Below, piece after piece: positions 25,879 through 33,777 of a stretch of 64,000 bases of DNA. Within the stretch, counting starts at the first letter, position 1. Every line of letters begins with the position of its first letter. The stretch comes from Mesorhizobium sp. B2-1-1. Lineage in GTDB: Bacteria > Pseudomonadota > Alphaproteobacteria > Rhizobiales > Rhizobiaceae. A program made the translations under genes and the position numbers. The notes beneath the pieces were generated by a model. The model was not told the origin of the DNA and made no database searches. It saw nothing but the letters and a program-made list of their open reading frames with translations. The DNA is taken from assembly GCF_006442975.2 (NCBI RefSeq), contig NZ_CP083954.1:5091501-5155500 (forward strand). The letters are read 5' to 3'.

Positions 25879-26466
25879 ATGCGAGCCGACGCAAAAAAAA
25901 ATTACAGCCATATCCTCGCGGTCGCGCGTGACGTCGTCGCCGAGCACGGTATCAATGCGTCCATGCGCGATATCGCCCGTCGGGCCGAGGTCGGGTTAGC
26001 CACGCTGCTTCGTCATTTCCCGACGCGAGAAGCCCTGTTCGAGGCGCTGCTGTGTACGAATCTGGACGCACTGACTCAGAGGGCAGATGAACTCGAAACC
26101 TCGGATTCGCCTGACGAAGCGCTCATCTCCTGGTTCCAGGAGTGGTTGGCGTTCGCCCAAAGCTATAGGGGCGTCGTCGCCATGATGGCCGCCGCCCACA
26201 CGAATCCGAACTCCGCTCTTTACGCTTCATGCGCAGCGGTGCACTCGGCGAGCGCGCGACTGCTGCTCCGCGCACAGGCCGAAGGCGCGGCGCGGCTCGA
26301 CATGAATGGGGATGACCTGTTCGCCCTGATGACGGCGCTCGGCTGGGCGGTCGACCAACCCTCATTCGCGCCGCGGGCCGATCATCTCTTTCGCATCATT
26401 ACGGGCGCCATCCTGGCGAACCCGTCGACCGGATCGGCTTCTGCTGCGCTCGACCGTCAAAACTAA
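25879..26466 (+). CDS. TetR-family transcriptional regulator
   Basis: 195 residues from the ATG at 25879. The N-terminal helix-turn-helix reads SMRDIARRAEVGLATLLRHFPTRE, the standard TetR pattern. The C-terminal half is helical, with LISWFQEWLAFAQSYRGVVAMM, and belongs to the group with the SBP-like ligand domain often placed beside SDR or reductase genes. It is divergent from the reductase operon and likely represses it until a small ligand binds. Confidence 0.88.
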   Translation: MRADAKKNYSHILAVARDVVAEHGINASMRDIARRAEVGLATLLRHFPTREALFEALLCTNLDALTQRADELETSDSPDEALISWFQEWLAFAQSYRGVVAMMAAAHTNPNSALYASCAAVHSASARLLLRAQAEGAARLDMNGDDLFALMTALGWAVDQPSFAPRADHLFRIITGAILANPSTGSASAALDRQN

Positions 26467-26599
26467 GTATTCGTCATACTGCTGACGAGAGGCGGAGCAC
26501 TTCATCGTTTGCTTCCAAGCATCACCTCGGCCGCACGCATCGGATAGTGCTCGATCCGATGCGTGCATCGTGTCCCTGCCGGTGGGGACGTCATGTTCA

Positions 26600-26880
26600 T
26601 CAGTCAAATTTGACCAGGTCCTCGAAGACCAGCCAGCCCCAGTTGTTCCTGCGCGCCTGCACGAGCAGTCGCCTTCGGAAAGCCCGCCTAGCTTTATCGG
26701 CGCAAAGCCGAGATTTTCCGCGAGCGTACCAATCTGCGCCGCGGCGTCTTCATCATCGCTCGCCAGGAATATGACTCTCCTGCCGCCCTTTACGGCCGGA
26801 TCCTGGTCAAGGATGGCAGCGATCAAATGATTGAAACCCTTGACCAGTTTGCACCTGAGAAGGCCTGCTCAATGAACTTG
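26600..26880 (-). pseudogene. Frameshifted remnant of an F420-reductase-like gene
   Basis: On the minus strand the segment matches the last 95 or so residues of the intact gene at 18631. It reads KFIEQAFSGA, then after a one-base loss KLVKGFNHLIAAIL and GFAPIKLGGLSEG. After a second shift it reads LLVQARRNNWGW and VFEDLVKFD with a stop at 26600. The intact gene has KAFTGAKLVKGFNHL and TWGHLIFQDLFKKEQ in the same places. The N-terminal half is missing. It lies just after a remnant of the paired SDR gene. Confidence 0.75.
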
Positions 26881-26891
26881 GAAGACGGCTG

Positions 26892-27103
26892 TCAGAGTTG
26901 GGCTAGGCCGCCGTCGACCTCTACCTCGCTGTCATGAAGCTGCTGTCCGATGAGGCGAGGAAGGGTGCCGCCGCCCCGAGCTCTGCCGGATCGCCCATGC
27001 GCTGAAACGCAGTCATTGAGCCGTAAGCCTTCAAGCCGTCCTCTCCGAGCGCTTCGGTCGCGAGTTCGGTCGCGATGCAAGCGGGAATAGCTGCAAAGTC
27101 CAA
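26892..27103 (-). pseudogene. Frameshifted remnant of a short-chain dehydrogenase
   Basis: The minus strand encodes the C-terminal 65 residues or so of an SDR: ELATEALGEDGLKAYGSM, then FQRMGDPAELGAAAPFLA and SSDSSFMTA. One base shift later it ends SEVEVDGGLAQL and stops at 26892. The intact SDR at 17813 ends FMTASEVAVDGGLAQL. The N-terminal three quarters, including the nucleotide site and the Tyr-Lys pair, are absent. Confidence 0.75.
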
Positions 27104-27239
27104 GCTGAAACGTGAGTGTACCGCTTCTCAGGCCGCATACGGAACGGCCGGTTTCGGAATCGCCGTGCACACTCCTGACCGACGACAATGGGGCTGCCGG
27201 CTTGCGAGTTGAGCCGCCTCTCCTTAGGGCCGCCATCTG

Positions 27240-27379
27240 TCAGGTTACGATCACCAGAAGGCGCAAGCGAACAGAGTGATTGAAAAGGAACTCGATTTGC
27301 TGTCGCGAACGAACTCGGTCGCCTCGCGCGCCAATTTGCTGTCCGGGATCTTGATCCTGGAAATCACGTTACCGTTCAT
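27240..27379 (-). pseudogene. N-terminal remnant of an HD-domain protein
   Basis: From an ATG at 27379 on the minus strand the frame gives MNGNVISRIKIPDSKLAREA and TEFVRDSK. One base shift then gives FLFNHSVRLRLL and a stop at 27240. This matches the start of HD-domain (cyanamide-hydratase-like) proteins, which read IPDSKLAREATE and then FNHS. The metal-binding HD region is lost. It sits 13 bases after the AhpD-like gene on the same strand, so it was probably its operon partner. Confidence 0.55.
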
Positions 27380-27391
27380 TATTCTGCTCCA

Positions 27392-27847
27392 TCAATTCTC
27401 GAGAACGGCCTGGGGCGTATTCCGAAAGCTGATGGCCATTCGGTTGTAGCTGTTCATCAGGCTGATCGCGATCGTTAGGTCGACGAGCTGCTTTTCATCG
27501 AAGACGGCACGCACGGCTTCATAGGCGGCGTCCGGAACCCCGGTCTGTGCAACATTGGTCACGCTCTCGGCCCAGCGAAGCGCGGCGCGCTCTCTCTCGC
27601 TGAACAGGCTGCCGCCTTCCTCCCAGGCTTGCACCAGCGCGATCTTCTCGATCTTCACGCCCGTCTTGACGAGGTCACGCGTGTGCATGTCAAGGCAATA
27701 GGCGCAGTTGTTGATCTGAGAGACCCGCAGATAGGCGAGATCGACCAGTTCGGCAGGCAAGCCGCTCTGGAGAACATAGCCGTAGACGGTGCCGAGCGCC
27801 TTGGCGCCGCTCGGGGCGATCTGGTTGTAGTCGAGCCTCTTGGCCAT
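27392..27847 (-). CDS. Carboxymuconolactone decarboxylase / AhpD-like protein
   Basis: 151 residues from the ATG at 27847. The AhpD-type redox motif is CAYCLDMH, with the preceding Glu-containing helix PAELVDLAYLRVSQIN. The C-terminal region is NSYNRMAISFRNTPQ. Proteins of this kind act as alkylhydroperoxidase-like thiol reductants; members with this length are common beside cupins and LysR regulators. A 13-base gap separates it from the cupin gene upstream on the same strand. Confidence 0.87.
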   Translation of the reverse strand: MAKRLDYNQIAPSGAKALGTVYGYVLQSGLPAELVDLAYLRVSQINNCAYCLDMHTRDLVKTGVKIEKIALVQAWEEGGSLFSERERAALRWAESVTNVAQTGVPDAAYEAVRAVFDEKQLVDLTIAISLMNSYNRMAISFRNTPQAVLEN

Positions 27848-27860
27848 CGTTCCGATCCGT

Positions 27861-28274
27861 TCAATTGAGGGGAGTAGTGAGGGTCTTGTCGTCGGAATCG
27901 ACGACGAAGACCGCAAGCAGCTTCGCCGGCCTGGTCTTGCTGGCGTTGCGGCTGACCGAATGGGTTGCGTTGGGCAGCTCCGACCAACTCTCGCCCGCTT
28001 TGTAGATGCGGGTCTCGCCATCGTTCACCTTGGACTCGATCTCGCCCGAGACGACATAGGCGAAGATAAAGGCGGACCTGGCATGCCGGTGCGGCTGGGA
28101 AGCGGCGCCCGGCGCATAATCGACCTCGACGACGACCATCGATTTGCCGGGGATGTTGGGGATCACCTGCTCGAACTTCGGCGTGACCGTCTCCGATTGG
28201 TCGTCCTGCGCCCAGGCCGGCCCGACGATGGCAATCGCGGCGCAGGCGGCGGTGAAAATGGCACGAATTCGCAT
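27861..28274 (-). CDS. Exported cupin-domain protein
   Basis: 137 residues with a signal peptide (cleavage near AWAQDD). The mature part is a small cupin with the metal motif PHRHARSAFIFAYVVSGE and the second half GESWSELPNATHSVSRN. I chose the ATG at 28274 because the AAGGAG at 28281-28286 touches the alternative ATG at 28280. It is upstream of the AhpD-like gene and divergent from the MocR-type regulator, which probably controls both. Confidence 0.85.
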   Translation of the reverse strand: MRIRAIFTAACAAIAIVGPAWAQDDQSETVTPKFEQVIPNIPGKSMVVVEVDYAPGAASQPHRHARSAFIFAYVVSGEIESKVNDGETRIYKAGESWSELPNATHSVSRNASKTRPAKLLAVFVVDSDDKTLTTPLN

Positions 28275-28359
28275 TGGCATCTCCTTGCCCGTATAGATGC
28301 CGGCGAATCGGGCCAGGAAAAAGCACCAAGAACGCAAAAAAATCGTGTACTGAGGCTTC

Positions 28360-29787
28360 ATGAGCAAGCCGCTGGACCTGGATTTGGATCGCGCCGCCAA
28401 GACTTCCCTTGCGGAGCAAATTCGCAAGGGCGTGGCCGTCGCAATCGAGGAAGGCGCGCTGGAATCAGGCGCACGGTTGCCCTCATGGCAGGACTTGGCG
28501 GCGCAGCTGGGTGTCGCGCGCGGCACCGTCCGGACCGCCTATGAGAAGCTCGCGGCCGCCCAGTTGATCGAGGCAACGCCAGCTGAGGGAACGCGCGTCG
28601 CACAGCGCCCCCGCACCGTCGCGAAATCCGAGCCGGTGCCGGATGAAGGCTCCTTCATGCGGATTTATCAGGAGATGACGCAGGGTCCCCGGATCTTCCA
28701 GATGGGCATCCCCGCAAGCGATATCTTCCCCGCCACCTTGTTCGCGCGGATACGCGCGCACGCCATCCGCGCCGAAGCCGCTGCCGCCGCCCTCTACCCC
28801 GATCCTCGCGGCGAACTCGAGTTGAGGCGGGAAATCGCTGGCTACCTCCCCGTAGCACGGGGCATCATCTGTCTGCCGTCGCAGGTCATTATCACTGGAG
28901 GTTTCGGTGCGGGGCTCGGCCTGGCGCTATCCGTTCTGAAGCTGGCGGGGGAGACCGCCTGGATCGAGGAGCCCAGTTTCCCATGGACCCGAAAGGGGCT
29001 CGAACTCGCCGGTTTGTCTCTCGCTCCGGTCCCGGTCGATTGCAACGGCATCGATCTCGATGACGCACTGTGCCAGCATCCGACCGCGAAGCTTGCCCTG
29101 GTCACACCGGGTCAACATGCGCCGCTCGGCTCGACCTTGTCGCTCGAGCGGCGCCTGCGCCTGCTCGAATGGGCAGCTTCGACCCAGGCCTGGGTGATCG
29201 AAGACGATTATCTGAGCGAGCTTCAGCTGACCGGCAGGGCCGCGCCGGCGCTCGCGTCGCTCGACCGCGACGGGCGCGTCATTCACATCGGGTCCTTCAG
29301 CAAGACAATCAGCCCGACCCTTCGGCTGGGTTTCGCGATCGTGCCGGCCAGCCTCGTATGCGCTTTCGCTGAAGTCGCGGCGTGCTTAGCGCCCGCCCCG
29401 GGACCGGCAGTGCAGCTCGCGACCGCCGAATTCATGCGGGAGGGCCACTATATTCGCCATCTCCGCCGCACGAAGCGGGCCTATGTCGCAAGGCGCGCGA
29501 CGTTGCTCGAGCAGCTTTGGGCGAATGTGAATGCCGACCAGATTGCAACGCCGGGCCTGGCCGTGCTGCTGAAGCTGCCGAGGGAAATATCGGACATTAC
29601 CGTGGCGCGCGAGGTTTCGGCCTTCGGGATGTCGCCCGCACCGCTCTCCGCGTGGTATGCGTCGCCCGCCACTGCCGAATCCGGCCTCTTGCTCGGGGTC
29701 GCCACCACGCCGGGCAAGAACCTGGCAAAATCCTGTGATCGGCTCTTCGAGGCGATTAGGCAGATAGACGGCGGACAGCCGATTTGA
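28360..29787 (+). CDS. MocR-type regulator (GntR helix-turn-helix plus aminotransferase domain)
   Basis: 475 residues. The N-terminal GntR winged helix includes LPSWQDLAAQLGVARGTVRTAYEKL. From about residue 110 it has a class I aminotransferase fold with PDPRGELELRREIAGYL and the PLP-binding Lys in GSFSKTISPTLRLGF. MocR proteins usually sense PLP or an amine and control a divergent gene, here the cupin-AhpD operon. The start is the ATG at 28360; the 85-base gap to the cupin gene holds the shared promoter. Confidence 0.9.
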   Translation: MSKPLDLDLDRAAKTSLAEQIRKGVAVAIEEGALESGARLPSWQDLAAQLGVARGTVRTAYEKLAAAQLIEATPAEGTRVAQRPRTVAKSEPVPDEGSFMRIYQEMTQGPRIFQMGIPASDIFPATLFARIRAHAIRAEAAAAALYPDPRGELELRREIAGYLPVARGIICLPSQVIITGGFGAGLGLALSVLKLAGETAWIEEPSFPWTRKGLELAGLSLAPVPVDCNGIDLDDALCQHPTAKLALVTPGQHAPLGSTLSLERRLRLLEWAASTQAWVIEDDYLSELQLTGRAAPALASLDRDGRVIHIGSFSKTISPTLRLGFAIVPASLVCAFAEVAACLAPAPGPAVQLATAEFMREGHYIRHLRRTKRAYVARRATLLEQLWANVNADQIATPGLAVLLKLPREISDITVAREVSAFGMSPAPLSAWYASPATAESGLLLGVATTPGKNLAKSCDRLFEAIRQIDGGQPI

Positions 29788-29809
29788 GACTGCTCCAAGT
29801 AAGACGTTG

Positions 29810-30721
29810 CTAGGCAGCGACACTCGTTGAAACAAGCGACCACTGAACGAGGCCGTCTATGGTAACGCGAATCTTCGCCGGTAGCGCCTTTGTCTGCGGC
29901 CACAGGACGCTGATCGGCAGTTCGCCGCCTGACAGGCCCTCCAGGACAATCTGAAGGGCCCCGTCTTGAAGATCGCCTTCCACCATCCATGACGGAAGTT
30001 GCGTCAGACCGTGTCCTGCCTTAGCGGCCATTAGCACCGTCTCGAAATCCTGCAGTTCATGCTTGACGGGGACGGCCTGCCGCGCTGTCGAGCCGTCGGG
30101 TTGCTTCATCAGCCAGGCGATGCGGTTGCCTTGCCGTCGTCCGACGATGCAATCGTGTCCGGCAAGATCGCTCCAGGATCGCGGAACGCCCCGCCGTGCG
30201 AGATAGCCAGGTGCTCCGACTATCACCGTCTGCTGGACCCCAATCTGTCGCGCGACGAGGTCGGTCGAATCCTCAAGATTGCCGATACGCACGGCGAGGT
30301 CGATGTTTTCGCCGATCAGGTCGACCCGCCGGTCGGTTAAGCTGACATTGAGGTTCAGCGCCGGATAGCGTTTCGCAACCCCTAACAGTACGGGCATGAC
30401 GTGCAGTCGACCGAAGGCCGTCGGGAGATCGATGCGGACTTCGCCGCCAGGCGTGTCCCGCGCGAGCGCGAGGGCGCTCTCGCCACGCTCAAGTTCGTCG
30501 AGTGCCGCGACGCAGTGCTCCAGCCAGGCCTCTCCGGCAGGCGTCAAGGTCAGGCGGCGGGTCGTCCGGTGGAGCAGCTTGGAGCCCAAGCGCGCCTCCA
30601 GACGCGACACCGCCCGGCCGATCGCGGACTTGGCCATGCCCATTTCCGCCGCAACCGCGGTGAAACTACCGAGCCGAATAACGGCTACGAATTCGGCGAT
30701 GCCATCGAAACGCGAGTTCAT
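29810..30721 (-). CDS. LysR-family transcriptional regulator
   Basis: 303 residues with the start MNSRFDGIAEFVAVIRLGSF. The winged helix reads GMAKSAIGRAVSRLEARLG. The effector domain has NLEDSTDLVARQIG and MAAKAGHGLTQLPSWMV. It is divergent from the Old Yellow Enzyme gene, with 111 bases between them, and is convergent with the MocR gene. It likely controls the ene-reductase. Confidence 0.9.
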   Translation of the reverse strand: MNSRFDGIAEFVAVIRLGSFTAVAAEMGMAKSAIGRAVSRLEARLGSKLLHRTTRRLTLTPAGEAWLEHCVAALDELERGESALALARDTPGGEVRIDLPTAFGRLHVMPVLLGVAKRYPALNLNVSLTDRRVDLIGENIDLAVRIGNLEDSTDLVARQIGVQQTVIVGAPGYLARRGVPRSWSDLAGHDCIVGRRQGNRIAWLMKQPDGSTARQAVPVKHELQDFETVLMAAKAGHGLTQLPSWMVEGDLQDGALQIVLEGLSGGELPISVLWPQTKALPAKIRVTIDGLVQWSLVSTSVAA

Positions 30722-30832
30722 CCGCCTATTGTAGCTTCAGACGCAATAGTGAGTCCACCAGTCCGGCACTAATCTGCTGAGGAGTATCCCTTTATATCTT
30801 CTGGAGCTTTAATTCTCCACAGGAGCCGCCCC

Positions 30833-32008
30833 ATGCCCTCTCTATTCGATTCCTTCGATCTAGGTCCCGTCCACCTCACGAGCCGCATCGTCATGCCGCC
30901 GATGACGCGCACCCGCACCTCCGAGGGTGCTCTTCCGACAGATGGCGACCTCCCGAACGAACTGACCGTCAAATATTACGGTCAGCGAGCTAGCGCCGGC
31001 CTGATCATCTCCGAAGTCAACGACGTGGATCAGTCCAGCCACGGCTACGCGCGGATTCCCGGGATTCACTCCGAAGCCCAGAAGCAGGCCTGGCGCCCGG
31101 TGACCGAAGAGGTTCATCGTCAGGGCGGCACCATCTTCATGCAGCTGTGGCATGTCGGCCGACTGGCGCATTCCTCGCTTCTGCCGAACGGCCAGGCGCC
31201 AGTGGGCGTGACCGCGGAACAGGCCGTCGGCTCAGAGGTGTTCGCCCATGGCCCGGACGGCCGGTTGCGCTTCATGGCGGCAGAGACGCCGAGGCCGCTC
31301 AGCACCGAGGAAGTGACGGCCATGGTGGGAACCTTCGCCAAAGCCGCCGCCAATGCGCGGGAGGTCGGGTTTGACGGCATCGAGATCCATGCCGCCAACG
31401 GCTATCTGATCGAGCAGTTCATGAACTCGGTGCTCAACACCCGCACCGACCGCTACGGCGGCGGCAGCATGGAAGATCGTGCGCGCTTCCTGATGGAAGT
31501 CGTCGACGCGGTCGTGGCGGAATTCGGCGCGGGACGCGTGGGGGTTCGCCTTTCACCGTTCGGCAAATATGGTTCGATGCCCGCTGATCCGCTCGTCGAG
31601 GAGACGTTCCTGTACATCGTCGAGCAGCTCGGGCGCCGCGGCGTGGCCTATGCCCATCTGCTGTATGAGCTGCTGCCCGACGGCAACATGGAATCGGCCA
31701 CGTTCGAGGCGCGCCATCTCGACCACGACATGCTCGCCAAGGCGCGAGCGTCGTTCCCCGGCGCATTCATATGGTGCGGCGGCTTCAATGACGTCGAGCG
31801 CGCCCAGGCAGCGCTCGATACCGGGCTGGTGGACCTGATTGCCTATGGCAGGCCGTATATCGCGAACCCGGATCTCGTCGAGCGTCTTCGGAGCGGCTGG
31901 CCATTGGCCGTAGCGGACCGGTCCGTCTATTACACCCGCAATGGCGACGTGGGGTACACGGACTTCCCCACCTATTCGAAGAATGGCGCCGCAAGCAGGG
32001 CCGCCTGA
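30833..32008 (+). CDS. Old Yellow Enzyme family ene-reductase (NemA-like)
   Basis: 391 residues, an FMN-dependent TIM barrel that reduces the C=C bond of unsaturated carbonyls, nitro compounds or nitrate esters with NAD(P)H. The FMN contacts appear as MPPMTRTR, the substrate His-Asn pair is HAANGYLIEQF, and the C-terminal FMN-phosphate site is the region from IWCGGFN to AYGRPYIANPDLVERL. The ribosome binding site is caggagc near the start. The divergent LysR gene is the likely regulator. A truncated SDR gene follows. Confidence 0.92.
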   Translation: MPSLFDSFDLGPVHLTSRIVMPPMTRTRTSEGALPTDGDLPNELTVKYYGQRASAGLIISEVNDVDQSSHGYARIPGIHSEAQKQAWRPVTEEVHRQGGTIFMQLWHVGRLAHSSLLPNGQAPVGVTAEQAVGSEVFAHGPDGRLRFMAAETPRPLSTEEVTAMVGTFAKAAANAREVGFDGIEIHAANGYLIEQFMNSVLNTRTDRYGGGSMEDRARFLMEVVDAVVAEFGAGRVGVRLSPFGKYGSMPADPLVEETFLYIVEQLGRRGVAYAHLLYELLPDGNMESATFEARHLDHDMLAKARASFPGAFIWCGGFNDVERAQAALDTGLVDLIAYGRPYIANPDLVERLRSGWPLAVADRSVYYTRNGDVGYTDFPTYSKNGAASRAA

Positions 32009-32163
32009 CACGACGATAGGCCGAGCAGGAGTCCGGCGCAGCGCCACGCACTCCTGCCGGTCGAGACGACCTCCATAGGTTCCGGCGGAGTCGCCCTGTG
32101 CCCGCGCAGATCCTGGATCTGGGTGCGCCTGACCGCCCTTCTTTCACTACAGGCAGAAACATC

Positions 32164-32388
32164 ATGACAAAGCGAACATTTCTCGTCACCGGCGCCAGCA
32201 AGGGCATCGGCCGCGCGCTCTCGGCGCGGCTCGCCGCCGCCGGTCATCACGTTGTCGGCATCGCTCGTGGCGATGATCCAGCGGACGAGCTTGGCGTGAA
32301 GGCCATCGCGAAATGGAGGAGCAGCCCGCCTCGAGGCCATTGGCAGGAGGCGGGCGTGAGGATTAAATATTCGCTTGTGCTAATATAA
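32164..32388 (+). pseudogene. Truncated short-chain dehydrogenase
   Basis: Starts as a normal SDR with MTKRTFLVTGASKGIGRAL and keeps family character to about residue 42 (GIARGDDPADE). It then changes to sequence with no SDR features and stops at codon 74. The Ser-Tyr-Lys residues are missing. An AT-rich segment begins at about this break, which suggests a deletion joined to foreign DNA. Confidence 0.65.
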
Positions 32389-32444
32389 AAATGACGTAAC
32401 GTAATGTCCGGCATCTTGAGGATGCGCAACCGTGGGGGAGTACG

Positions 32445-32687
32445 ATGAGAGTTGCTATATTTTGCGCGGCTATCATGATCGCTGCGACTGGTGGCACCAT
32501 TGCCAAGGAAAAGAAAGTGGTGGTCGGTGATGCTGCGGCCCTGTGCTCTACGAAGCACTCGACCAAGAAGCAGGTGAGAGATCTGGACTGCGGTTTGACT
32601 GGCACGGCCAAAATGCCGGATGGAGCAACCCCGGAAAAGCCGCGCCTCGGATATGACACCGATCCGTGGATGGTCATTGGCTTTTAA
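32445..32687 (+). CDS. Small secreted protein of unknown function
   Basis: 80 residues with a signal peptide (hydrophobic residues 3-17, cleavage near IAKE). The mature part is basic and polar, with two cysteines (ALCSTKHS and LDCGLTG) that could form one disulfide, and a Pro- and Gly-rich end. No family recognised. It is in the AT-rich segment between the redox island and the secretion locus. Confidence 0.5.
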   Translation: MRVAIFCAAIMIAATGGTIAKEKKVVVGDAAALCSTKHSTKKQVRDLDCGLTGTAKMPDGATPEKPRLGYDTDPWMVIGF

Positions 32688-33224
32688 AGCTGGCTGCAGA
32701 TAGCCGCCAACTTGCGGCGTGGCCGATGGTCGCCAGGTACTTGGAATGACACTCGTATCAAATTCCAGCACGACCAAACGAATTACCGCAATCCACCAGC
32801 AATCCCCAATTGCCGTGAGCCCATCGGGCGCTTGGCGAATTGGGACGTGGTTTCGGCACGACTACCTGCCGACGAAGTAGCTATCTGCGCGCCGATTGTC
32901 GCTGATTGTCTATGGAATTTTTTTACTTTTGTTTTCAGTGTGTTACGTTGCAGATTGGCGTATTTTCGGCGGCGTTTGAGTGGGGGTCAGTAATGATCCG
33001 GTGGTGGGCCGAACTCGATGATCCTGCCACGATGCATGACAGAGAACCGCCCGCCAAAATGGGTGACGACGGCAACATGGCATGGTGCACCGGCTTGTAT
33101 ACGACCTGAGGCGTCACGTTTGCACTCACAAAGAGCTCAATCTCGGCCCTGCGATATTCATGGATGAGGCATACGTGTGTTAGTTGTGGTAAGGAAATGA
33201 CGCATTCTTTTCATGGAGATTGCG
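32688..33224. other. AT-richer gene-poor segment
   Basis: More than 500 bases with no supported gene. Short frames are present on both strands but none has a motif. A short direct repeat GATTGTC occurs twice about 10 bases apart near 32896-32912. The base composition is lower in GC than either flanking block, consistent with acquired or relic sequence. The last bases contain the ribosome binding site of the peptidase gene. Confidence 0.35.
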
Positions 33225-33623
33225 ATGAGGGAGAGAACGATTGAAAGCGGCCTCAGCCCGCAAATGCAGGAGGCCATTCCGATAATTCGACGCGTTTTCA
33301 GACAACATGCGCCGAGGCGGCTTGAGCTTGAGCTTACTGCTGGAAAAGAGTGGTATAATCATTCCCGCTGGTCCCTGCATCATTCCGGCAATGCGGTTGA
33401 TATTAGGACGAAAAAGCTGGCGGATCGCGGGACCGGTATGTTGTCAATCCTTTTAGGATACTTTTTGCAGCAGGAACTTAACTCTGAACTTGGCAAGGCC
33501 AAGTATTTAGTCCTGGTGAACGATCAAGGGCCTATGTTTCCGCATATTCACGTTCAGTATAATCCAGGGGCCAGAATGAGCACACCTGGGGACTATGACG
33601 GCAAGCGACGGCGAGAGGTCTAG
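33225..33623 (+). CDS. Putative M15-type zinc peptidase, candidate T6SS lytic effector
   Basis: 132 residues from the ATG at 33225; GGAG at 33215-33218 gives good spacing, while the ATG at 33213 overlaps it. The zinc site of M15/VanY-like peptidases is visible: Ser50-x-His52-x2-Gly55-x-Ala57-x-Asp59, followed by His107-x-His109 (FPHIHV). No Glu precedes the last His pair, where M15B members have one. There is no signal peptide. The fold would cut peptidoglycan stems. Position next to clpV and a different base composition make it a plausible effector, although a phage-derived lysin is another option. No immunity gene is evident. Confidence 0.6.
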   Translation: MRERTIESGLSPQMQEAIPIIRRVFRQHAPRRLELELTAGKEWYNHSRWSLHHSGNAVDIRTKKLADRGTGMLSILLGYFLQQELNSELGKAKYLVLVNDQGPMFPHIHVQYNPGARMSTPGDYDGKRRREV

Positions 33624-33777
33624 CCGCCCAAAGGAACTCATTTGCGTGCTTGGTTGCCTTTTGCACGCTAGCGCGGACAAAAGCCTCGCCGCGCTCTTGC
33701 GCCATGCCGTGGAAGGCATCCTTCAATCCACCGCGGGACGCAAAAGCCGTTTGATGCGCCGGTACCATCCGCCCAAA

